From Chromatiales bacterium (GTDB taxonomy: Bacteria; Pseudomonadota; Gammaproteobacteria; Thiohalomonadales; Thiohalomonadaceae): DNA of 9,126 nucleotides. Position 1 is the stretch's first letter, and each line of letters starts with the position of its first letter. The stretch lies in the NCBI GenBank assembly GCA_029864785.1, contig JAOTST010000043.1:1-9126 (forward strand), read 5' to 3'. The position numbers were made by a program, and so were the translations under genes. Shown here in pieces: positions 1 through 5,057 of the stretch. The notes under the pieces are model-generated. The model was not told where the DNA came from. It made no database searches and worked only from the letters and a program-made list of their open reading frames with translations.

Positions 1-482
1 TTAAAGTTAACCGCCGAGAGCACCTCACCCTCTGCTGAAGCACTACAGAGATCCTTAACCGCCTGATCATCAAGACCAAGGATTGCGGCCATCGCTCCCT
101 CACCTGCGGGCACCGCCTCCTGCATCAAACGTCCACGCTCAGCAACCAGCTTGATGGCATCGGCAAAGTCGAGTGCACCCGAGGCAACCAGCGCAGAGTA
201 TTCTCCCAGACTATGTCCCGCAATGACCACAGGGGTAGCACCGCCCTCTGCATTCCAGATGCGCCATACCGCAATGCCCGCTGCAAGCATCGCAGGCTGA
301 GTCACCTGGGTATTATTCAGCTTCTCGGCAGGACCATTTGCAACAACACTCCAGAGGTCGTACCCAAGGGCATCAGACGCCTCTTTAAAGGTCGCTTCAA
401 CCTGAGGATAGACCTCAGCCAGCGCACTCAACATACCAACGGCTTGCGAACCCTGACCCGGAAAAACAAATGCTAGTGACAT
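1..482 (-). CDS. fabD: Malonyl-CoA:ACP transacylase, N-terminal part (cut by window edge)
   Basis: FabD moves the malonyl group from malonyl-CoA to acyl carrier protein, supplying the extender unit for type II fatty-acid synthesis in the cytosol. Reading leftwards from an ATG at 482, 160 codons are visible before the edge; about 310 are expected, so roughly half the gene is present. Residues 8-13 form the PGQGSQ motif that opens the family. Residues 89-95 read GHSLGEY and carry the nucleophile Ser91. Arg116 sits where the malonyl-carboxylate-binding arginine is expected. The start is supported by GGAG eight bases upstream and by the usual FVFPGQGSQ beginning. It lies 45 bases after fabH in the same direction, in the order known from E. 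coli. A small hairpin falls in that gap. The missing C-terminal half holds the catalytic histidine, so intactness cannot be judged. Confidence 0.96.
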   Translation of the reverse strand, partial: MSLAFVFPGQGSQAVGMLSALAEVYPQVEATFKEASDALGYDLWSVVANGPAEKLNNTQVTQPAMLAAGIAVWRIWNAEGGATPVVIAGHSLGEYSALVASGALDFADAIKLVAERGRLMQEAVPAGEGAMAAILGLDDQAVKDLCSASAEGEVLSAVNF

Positions 483-499
483 ATTATCGACTCCAATGC

Positions 500-516
500 G
501 GGGCAACCGATACCCC
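500..516 (-). other. Small intercistronic hairpin between fabH and fabD
   Basis: In the mRNA direction GGGGTA pairs with TGCCCC (six pairs, one of them G-U) around a five-base loop. It lies just upstream of the fabD GGAG ribosome site. There is no T-run after it, so it is not an intrinsic terminator. It could modestly affect fabD translation or mRNA decay, or it could be chance. Confidence 0.3.
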
Positions 517-527
517 AAATATTTCTA

Positions 528-1463
528 TTAAAACTTAATGAGTGCTGAGCCCCATGTGAAACCGCCACCAAATGCCTCAAGTAGCAAAGTCTCTCCACGC
601 TGAATGCGACCATCACGCACAGCAGCGTCAAGTGCCAGCGGTACCGATGCGCCCGAGGTATTGCCGTGCTTGTCTACAGTCACGACTACATTTTCGATAC
701 TCATCTTTAACTTTTTGGCCGTTGCATTAATAATGCGAATATTGGCCTGATGCGGTACCAGCCAGTCAATATCTGACTTCTCCATACTATTCGCAGCAAG
801 GGTCTCATCAACAATGCGCCCAAGGGTGTTTACAGCCATCTTAAAGACCTCGTTACCACGCATCTCCATAAACTCATTACCTGAGGCAACTTGTAATAGA
901 TCTTTATACTGTCCATCGGCATGAATATGAGTTGAGAGGATACCGGGCTCGTCACTCGCCTCCAGCACGACTGCACCAGCACCATCACCAAACAGGATAC
1001 AAGTACCTCTGTCACTATAATCGGTGATGCGAGACATACTCTCCGCTCCAACAACCAATACCTTTTTATGGGAGCCACTGCGAATAAATTTGTCAGCAAC
1101 CGCTAATGCATAGACAAAACCAGTACAGACAGCCTGAACATCAAATGCTGCTGAACCATGAATACCGAGACGTTCTTGTAACAGACAGGCCGTACTCGGG
1201 AATATCTGATCAGGGGTCGTGGTCGCAAGCACGATGAGATCGATCTCATCATTGCTGATCCCAGCCATATCCATCGCCTTAATCGATGCCTCATAGGCGA
1301 GATCAGTTGTGGTCTCATCTTCAGCAACAATATGGCGCTCTTTAATACCTGTACGCGCCGTAATCCACTCATCCGTGGTTTCGACCAGCTTCTCAAGATC
1401 GTGATTAGTGAGGATCTTCTCTGGCAGATAACTGCCAGTACCTGTAATACGTGAATAGGTCAA
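528..1463 (-). CDS. fabH: Beta-ketoacyl-ACP synthase III
   Basis: FabH condenses an acyl-CoA primer, usually acetyl-CoA, with malonyl-ACP to start fatty-acid elongation. The 311-residue protein is close to the 317 of E. coli and has the thiolase fold's complete catalytic triad: Cys113 in AVCTGF, His238 in PHQANIRI and Asn268 in HGNTSGAS. The C-terminus [16 protein letters not shown] is typical. It is about six residues shorter than the E. coli protein between the GDGAGA segment (159-164) and GNEVFK (203-208), a variable surface region. Translation must start at TTG (1461-1463): the next in-frame ATG is at residue 64, inside conserved sequence, and the protein from the TTG matches the family N-terminus (ITGTGSYLP). 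The TTG overlaps the plsX stop as TTGA, with GAGG eight bases upstream, which suggests translational coupling to plsX. The only doubt is the exact start codon. Confidence 0.97.
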   Translation of the reverse strand: MTYSRITGTGSYLPEKILTNHDLEKLVETTDEWITARTGIKERHIVAEDETTTDLAYEASIKAMDMAGISNDEIDLIVLATTTPDQIFPSTACLLQERLGIHGSAAFDVQAVCTGFVYALAVADKFIRSGSHKKVLVVGAESMSRITDYSDRGTCILFGDGAGAVVLEASDEPGILSTHIHADGQYKDLLQVASGNEFMEMRGNEVFKMAVNTLGRIVDETLAANSMEKSDIDWLVPHQANIRIINATAKKLKMSIENVVVTVDKHGNTSGASVPLALDAAVRDGRIQRGETLLLEAFGGGFTWGSALIKF

Positions 1464-1475
1464 ACTGCTTGCCTC
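1460..1475 (-). promoter_or_regulatory. plsX stop / fabH start overlap with ribosome site
   Basis: On the minus strand GAGG (1472-1475) is followed after eight bases by TTGA (1460-1463), in which TTG starts fabH and TGA stops plsX. The four-base overlap puts both genes under coupled translation. A rare TTG start would keep FabH dependent on ribosomes finishing plsX. The layout is read directly; the coupling is inferred. Confidence 0.7.
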
Positions 1476-2536
1476 GCTTCTATTTTTTCTACGGCGCCTT
1501 TATCTGCACGCCCTTCATCCATTTTCGCTTCAACTTCTGATGCAATCAGCTTGGGGACGTTGGTCTTAACCTCTAGAACAGCTTCACCAATTGCCGTAGC
1601 AAACGACAGTGAATCAGCACTGCCATGGCTCTTGATAACAATGCCACGTAAACCTACCAAGCTTGCACCATTATAACTACGGGGATCAATTCGCTTTTTG
1701 AACGCATTGAGTACAGGAAGAGCTATCAGTGCAGAGAGCTTGGTAAAGATATTTCGTTTAAATTCATTTTTCATCGCATGGCTAATCATCTTCGCCACGC
1801 CTTCACTGCTTTTAAGCGCGATGTTGCCGATAAATCCATCAGCGACAATCACATCCGCAGCATCGGTATAGATACCATCACCTTCGACATAACCGATGTA
1901 GTTAAGGTCACTCTCACTCAAAATCTTGTGTGCGGCCTTGACCTGCTCATTCCCTTTGATCTCCTCTTCACCGATATTGAGCAGACCTACCGTAGGATTC
2001 TCAATATTGTCGACCGCACGGGTGAGTACTGAACCCATTAATGCGAACTGATAAAGAACCTCTGCCGAGGAGTCGATATTGGCTCCCAGATCGAGCATAT
2101 GGGTATGCCCTTTAACAGTCGGCAGCGCAGAAATTATCGCCGGACGGTTAATGCCTGAGAGGGTCTTTAGAACAAAGCGGGAGGTCGCCATCAGCGCACC
2201 GGTATTACCGGCGCTAACACACGCTTGCGCTTTACCATCTTTAACGAGATTGATAGCAACACGCATGGACGAATCTTTTTTACCACGCAAGGCACGCGAA
2301 GGTGGCTCATCCATCTCTACGACCTGTGAGGCGTGATGTATTTCAATACGGGGATTATCTTTGGATCCATATTGAGTGACAAGCTCGCTTAACTTCTGCT
2401 CATCGCCGACCAGGATCAGATTGAGGTGCGAGTACTTTTTGAGTGCATTGATTGCAGCCGGAATCGTAACCGATGGGCCGTGGTCGCCACCCATCGCATC
2501 AATCGCAACCGTTATGTTATCCATATTACTGTTCAT
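1460..2536 (-). CDS. plsX: Phosphate acyltransferase PlsX (acyl-ACP:phosphate acyltransferase)
   Basis: PlsX converts acyl-ACP and inorganic phosphate to acyl-phosphate, the acyl donor used by PlsY in the first step of phospholipid synthesis; it is a peripheral membrane enzyme. The 358-residue protein shows the family blocks in order: [12 protein letters not shown] (11-22), SMRVA (90-94), [12 protein letters not shown] (106-117), LDLGANID (148-155), [11 protein letters not shown] (187-197), [14 protein letters not shown] (233-246) and [11 protein letters not shown] (288-298). The start is uncertain. ATG at 2536 gives the full length. A second ATG at residue 5 (2522-2524) aligns exactly with the E. 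coli start. Neither has a good ribosome site. The C-terminal tail (332-358) is charged and weakly conserved. The gene lies 121 bases after rpmF, across two hairpins, and overlaps fabH by four bases. Confidence 0.97.
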   Translation of the reverse strand: MNSNMDNITVAIDAMGGDHGPSVTIPAAINALKKYSHLNLILVGDEQKLSELVTQYGSKDNPRIEIHHASQVVEMDEPPSRALRGKKDSSMRVAINLVKDGKAQACVSAGNTGALMATSRFVLKTLSGINRPAIISALPTVKGHTHMLDLGANIDSSAEVLYQFALMGSVLTRAVDNIENPTVGLLNIGEEEIKGNEQVKAAHKILSESDLNYIGYVEGDGIYTDAADVIVADGFIGNIALKSSEGVAKMISHAMKNEFKRNIFTKLSALIALPVLNAFKKRIDPRSYNGASLVGLRGIVIKSHGSADSLSFATAIGEAVLEVKTNVPKLIASEVEAKMDEGRADKGAVEKIEARQAV

Positions 2537-2575
2537 TCAATACGCTTAATTAACTTGCACCGGCGACCAATACAC

Positions 2576-2610
2576 AACCGGCTCGTAGAGAGATTCTCCA
2601 CGAGCCGGTT
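2576..2610. repeat. Long perfect hairpin, rpmF-plsX spacer (plsX side)
   Basis: AACCGGCTCGT (2576-2586) and ACGAGCCGGTT (2600-2610) form an 11-base-pair perfect inverted repeat. Inside it, GAGA (2588-2591) can pair with TCTC (2595-2598) after one mismatch, giving about 15 pairs with a three-base loop. No T-run follows on either strand, so a simple intrinsic terminator is unlikely. In the operon mRNA it lies about 40 bases before the plsX start. Possible roles are mRNA protection, RNase processing or attenuation between ribosomal-protein and lipid genes. Confidence 0.75.
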
Positions 2611-2624
2611 ATTACTACAAGTAC

Positions 2625-2647
2625 TGAGACGCAAAAGATGCGTCTCA
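2625..2647. repeat. Perfect hairpin just after the rpmF stop
   Basis: TGAGACGCA (2625-2633) and TGCGTCTCA (2639-2647) form a nine-base-pair perfect stem around a five-base loop, ten bases past the rpmF stop codon. No T-run follows on the minus strand. The right arm plus three loop bases (2636-2647) repeats a 12-mer at 2725-2736 inside rpmF in the same orientation. The left arm could therefore pair with either copy in the transcript. Confidence 0.75.
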
Positions 2648-2657
2648 ATAGCGATAA

Positions 2658-2837
2658 TTACTCGCCTTTGACCTGTACGACCTTACGACCACGGTAGTAA
2701 CCATCGGCACTAACGTGATGACGCAGATGCGTCTCACCAGTAGTTGGCTCGATAGACAACGCCTCTGAACTCAGCGCATCGTGTGAACGGCGCATACCGC
2801 GACGTGAAGGTGATTTTTTGCTCTTCTGTACAGCCAT
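2658..2837 (-). CDS. rpmF: Large-subunit ribosomal protein bL32
   Basis: This is the 59-residue bL32 of the 50S subunit, translated from ATG at 2837 to TAA at 2658-2660. It begins [20 protein letters not shown] and contains [17 protein letters not shown] (residues 38-54), matching the E. coli protein nearly block for block. The N-terminal third is strongly basic, as expected for rRNA contact. No cysteines are present, so it is the zinc-independent form. GAGG (2844-2847) lies six bases before the ATG, a good ribosome site in line with high expression. It follows yceD by 17 bases and shares its promoter. Two hairpins separate it from plsX and could set different transcript levels for the ribosomal and lipid genes. 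Identification is secure. Confidence 0.97.
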   Translation of the reverse strand: MAVQKSKKSPSRRGMRRSHDALSSEALSIEPTTGETHLRHHVSADGYYRGRKVVQVKGE

Positions 2838-2854
2838 AATAAACCTCGTTTCAA

Positions 2855-3376
2855 CTATATCTTTAAATCTTTCAACACTGCAAACGGATTCTCCTTTCGG
2901 GACTCCTCCTGCACTAAATTCGTATCGGCTTCGGCCGTATTACCCGCTTTACAATCCTCAATAGGATGCATTGCGACTATCGGCAGAGCCAGTATCAACT
3001 CATCTTCAACCAGATCTTTAAGAAAAATCTTCTCATCTGGCTCGATCATAAGAGGCTCGTACTCTTCAGGAAGCTTCTCAGCAAACACTTCAGAATCGAC
3101 CGCACCCAACGCAAATTGAGCATCAACCACAATTTCAACCTCATCCATACAACGTTGACACTGCATGGGGACTACGGCCTTGATATGTCCACGCAAAGCT
3201 CGAACTCGATCCTCTCCAATAGAACAATCGAGAACGACCGAAACATCACCACGAAGCTCTGTCGTCTGCTCCGTCATTCGAGACATCATTGAGAGAGGGA
3301 TATTCCCTTCCAAATGACGCCCCCACTTAGCAAACCTTACAGGATCGAAACTTACTGGCAATTTCTCTTCGGCCAT
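2855..3376 (-). CDS. yceD: YceD family protein (DUF177), large ribosomal subunit RNA accumulation
   Basis: YceD (DUF177) is a small cytosolic protein needed for normal 23S rRNA accumulation; its biochemistry is not settled. The 173-residue protein has the family layout: [15 protein letters not shown] at the N-terminus (5-19), the CQRC pair (Cys73, Cys76), EYEPL (105-109), [16 protein letters not shown] (123-138) followed by Cys142, and the closing [10 protein letters not shown] (163-172). The CxxC plus later Cys suggests metal or redox chemistry, but that is inference. The start is well fixed, because MAEEKLP lines up with MQKVKLP of the E. coli protein. Even so, no Shine-Dalgarno sequence precedes it, and the -10 box of a strong promoter ends nine bases before the ATG, so the mRNA appears nearly leaderless. 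It is the first gene of the operon and is linked to rpmF as in most bacteria. Confidence 0.95.
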   Translation of the reverse strand: MAEEKLPVSFDPVRFAKWGRHLEGNIPLSMMSRMTEQTTELRGDVSVVLDCSIGEDRVRALRGHIKAVVPMQCQRCMDEVEIVVDAQFALGAVDSEVFAEKLPEEYEPLMIEPDEKIFLKDLVEDELILALPIVAMHPIEDCKAGNTAEADTNLVQEESRKENPFAVLKDLKI

Positions 3377-3385
3377 AGCCGGCGC

Positions 3386-3414
3386 ATGATACGGTTATGA
3401 GCCCCTTCTGTCAA
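3386..3414 (-). promoter_or_regulatory. Sigma-70 promoter of the yceD-rpmF-plsX-fabH-fabD operon
   Basis: On the minus strand a consensus TTGACA (3409-3414) is followed by a 17-base spacer and TATCAT (3386-3391), which matches five of six -10 positions. Transcription should begin near 3379, leaving about 0-4 bases before the yceD ATG at 3376. No other equally good promoter is seen in the 160-base gap. The boxes are read directly; the transcript start is predicted. Confidence 0.8.
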
Positions 3415-3469
3415 AGAAAAATAGTAATAAAATCCACCTCTTCAGCGCTGTTTTGCCGCCTTATGGGGG

Positions 3470-3498
3470 GTCACAGAAGGATAAATGGCGTGTAGAAT
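3470..3498 (+). promoter_or_regulatory. Candidate sigma-70 promoter for yceF and the globin gene
   Basis: GTCACA (3470-3475, four of six matches to TTGACA) is followed by 17 bases and TAGAAT (3493-3498, five of six). The predicted transcript start near 3505 gives a leader of about 32 bases to the yceF ATG. It lies back to back with the yceD promoter. The weaker -35 box makes this a candidate only. Confidence 0.45.
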
Positions 3499-3536
3499 GC
3501 TCTTCCCTCTATTAGACGCCGATAATCTCCCTGAAA

Positions 3537-4115
3537 ATGACCCAACTTATTCTCGCCTCCACCTCCCCTTTTCGTCGTGAAATTCTACAAAAATTGCACC
3601 TCGACTTTGAGAGTTGTGCACCAGAGATTGATGAACAGCGGCTTGAGGGTGAATCGCCTGAAGCGTTAGTTGCACGCCTTGCTCGAGCCAAGGCCGAAGC
3701 GGTCACCGAAAAATACCCCAATGCCCTAATTATCGGCTCAGATCAGGTCGCCATAAATGGTGAAGAGATCCTTGGTAAACCTGGAACTCACGAAAAGGCG
3801 ATAGAACAATTAACGGCCTGCTCGGGTAAAAAGGTGACCTTTCTCACCGGCCTGGCGCTTCACAGCAGCACTTCGGGTGAAACTCAGGTAAAGGTTGTGC
3901 CATTTCATGTCCACTTTCGTGAACTAACAACACAACAGATTGAAAACTATCTCAATGTCGAAAAGCCCTATAACTGCGCCGGCAGCTTTAAATCCGAAGG
4001 CTTTGGGATCACCCTCTTCTCCAAGCTAGAGGGTGATGACCCCAACACCCTTATCGGTCTGCCTCTGATAGAGCTGATAAAGATGCTTGAGCAAGAGGGG
4101 CTCTCTCCCATTTAA
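3537..4115 (+). CDS. yceF: 7-methyl-GTP pyrophosphatase, Maf/YceF subfamily
   Basis: YceF-type Maf proteins hydrolyse 7-methyl-GTP to the monophosphate and pyrophosphate, a house-cleaning step that keeps modified nucleotides out of RNA. The 192-residue protein opens with LILASTSPFRREIL (4-17), the Maf nucleotide-binding motif. It has the catalytic Asp69 in IGSDQVA, and AGSFKSEGFGITLF (148-161) with Lys152 and Glu154. It continues EGDDPNTLIGLPL (165-177). GSDQV, the AGSFKSEG form and the divergent position beside yceD all favour the YceF subfamily over the TTP/UTP-specific YhdE type. The ATG at 3537 gives the expected N-terminus, though its ribosome site is poor. The globin gene starts 28 bases downstream and is probably co-transcribed. 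Substrate assignment comes from the family, not from the sequence alone. Confidence 0.93.
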   Translation: MTQLILASTSPFRREILQKLHLDFESCAPEIDEQRLEGESPEALVARLARAKAEAVTEKYPNALIIGSDQVAINGEEILGKPGTHEKAIEQLTACSGKKVTFLTGLALHSSTSGETQVKVVPFHVHFRELTTQQIENYLNVEKPYNCAGSFKSEGFGITLFSKLEGDDPNTLIGLPLIELIKMLEQEGLSPI

Positions 4116-4143
4116 GTGTGGAGCTAAGAGACCGCTCATTAGG

Positions 4144-4530
4144 ATGGCCAGATTGGATAATTCACACTATCACCTCATCGGTGGCGAGGCGGGGGTACAT
4201 GACCTCGTCAACCGCTTTTATGATCTGATGGACAGTCTGCCAGAAGCAACCGAAATTAGAGCCATGCACGCAAAAGATTTGACCCAGACAAGAGAGAAGC
4301 TCTTTATGTTTCTCTCCGGCTGGCTCGGGGGCCCTCAGCTTTATGTAGAGAAATATGGGCATCCACGTCTTCGACAACGGCATATGCCTTTTAAGATTGG
4401 TGTGTTGGAACGCGATCAATGGATGCTTTGCATTCGTCAAGCGATGCTCGATATTGGCCTTGATGAGGATTTACATCAGCAACTTGGTGACGCCTTCTAT
4501 AAAACGGCTGACTTTATGCGGAATCAATAG
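4144..4530 (+). CDS. Group II truncated haemoglobin (2/2 globin, trHbO type)
   Basis: This 128-residue haem protein binds oxygen or other small ligands; in various bacteria such globins have been linked to oxygen handling, peroxide or nitric-oxide chemistry. The group II signature is clear: GGEAG near the start (13-17), Tyr26 at the B10 position in RFYDLMD, WLGGPQLYVEKYGHPRLRQRH (60-80) with proximal haem ligand His80, and Trp93 in RDQW, the group-defining TrpG8. His42 (AMHAKD) seems to occupy the CD1 site where Mycobacterium tuberculosis trHbO has tyrosine; this is alignment from memory. Translation could also begin at 4087, overlapping yceF by 29 bases, but those extra 19 residues are not globin-like. 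The ATG at 4144 puts HYHLIGGEAG at the usual N-terminal position. Its ribosome site is weak, so coupling to yceF is possible. A terminator follows. Confidence 0.93.
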   Translation: MARLDNSHYHLIGGEAGVHDLVNRFYDLMDSLPEATEIRAMHAKDLTQTREKLFMFLSGWLGGPQLYVEKYGHPRLRQRHMPFKIGVLERDQWMLCIRQAMLDIGLDEDLHQQLGDAFYKTADFMRNQ

Positions 4531-4560
4531 GCCACTACCTTTTGGTGCACGCTGTAGACA

Positions 4561-4593
4561 ATAAAAAGGGCCTCAAAAAGAAGCCCTTTTTAT
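4561..4593. terminator. Bidirectional intrinsic terminator
   Basis: ATAAAAAGGGC (4561-4571) pairs perfectly with GCCCTTTTTAT (4583-4593), an 11-base-pair stem with an 11-base loop. The A-rich left arm and T-rich right arm give a T-run after the GC core on both strands. It lies 30 bases after the globin stop on the plus strand and 19 bases after the end of the small minus-strand gene, so it should end both converging units. Confidence 0.88.
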
Positions 4594-4612
4594 CAATTCA
4601 TAATGTGGTCAA

Positions 4613-5008
4613 CTATATTTTTGACATCACTTTAAAGGTCTTAATAAACGGTCCAGCCATACGTGGATCTTTTACCATTGAGCCATAATCACCTACGGCA
4701 AATTTTAGTTTACGCGACGCATAGGCCATACCGAGCCCCGCCAGTCCCAAACCTTTTACAAGCCACTTATCCCAACTTTCTTTCTTGGCTCGTAGATCCC
4801 AGTTTAATGTCTCACCGCCATAGGCCCCTGCAGAGATCATTTGACCATTCTCGACAACAATCACACCTACCGGTTTATCATCGCCTTCAAAACCATAACC
4901 GATGGTCGATTTAAAACCGATCTCCGCAAGTGGTTTGGTAATTTCCTCATCCTGGTTCCAGGCGACCATATAACTTTTCATCCACTCATCTGAAAACAGC
5001 TCAGCCAT
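4613..5008 (-). CDS. Small SCP-2-like (sterol carrier protein 2 fold) protein, function unknown
   Basis: The 131-residue protein has no signal peptide and no convincing membrane helix. Its pattern resembles bacterial SCP-2-like lipid-binding domains: an amphipathic N-terminal helix rich in Trp and Met (9-17), strand-like VGVIVVENGQMISAG (47-61), the acidic-aromatic LNWDLRA (68-74) followed by Trp79 and Trp82, a Gly-rich turn GLGLAGLGMAYA (86-97), then KLKFAVGDYGSMVKDPRMAG (100-119) and an amphipathic C-terminal helix. The KLKFxVGDY segment corresponds to the conserved GKLKxxGD stretch of SCP-2 proteins. Such proteins usually bind lipids or acyl chains in a hydrophobic tunnel. The ligand here is unknown, and no catalytic motif is visible. 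GGAG lies nine bases before the ATG. It starts 49 bases after purL in the same direction and may be read from the purL transcript. The fold assignment is by eye and could be wrong. Confidence 0.6.
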   Translation of the reverse strand: MAELFSDEWMKSYMVAWNQDEEITKPLAEIGFKSTIGYGFEGDDKPVGVIVVENGQMISAGAYGGETLNWDLRAKKESWDKWLVKGLGLAGLGMAYASRKLKFAVGDYGSMVKDPRMAGPFIKTFKVMSKI

Positions 5009-5057
5009 CTTATTAATCTCCCCTGTATCTATTTTTTTTATTTAAGCTGCTGTAATA

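Noticed and set aside
213..476. 87-codon plus-strand frame opposite fabD
   Set aside because: It mirrors the conserved FabD N-terminus, including the GHSLGEY region, and has no independent support.
2537..2600. Internal plsX promoter such as TTGTGT with TAATTA
   Set aside because: The boxes match poorly and the spacing is 18-19 bases; the evidence is too weak to annotate.
2576..2610. Reading the rpmF-plsX hairpins as ordinary intrinsic terminators
   Set aside because: Neither hairpin is followed by a T-run on the minus strand, and plsX shows no convincing promoter after them, so full termination would leave plsX-fabH-fabD unexpressed.
2966..3292. 108-codon plus-strand frame opposite yceD
   Set aside because: It is antisense to a conserved gene, has low-complexity composition with many Asn, Arg and Leu, and has no start signal.
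4087..4143. N-terminal extension of the globin overlapping yceF
   Set aside because: The frame is open from an ATG at 4087, but the 19 extra residues are basic and not globin-like, the stretch 4087-4115 is the real 3' end of yceF, and family proteins begin near the ATG at 4144.
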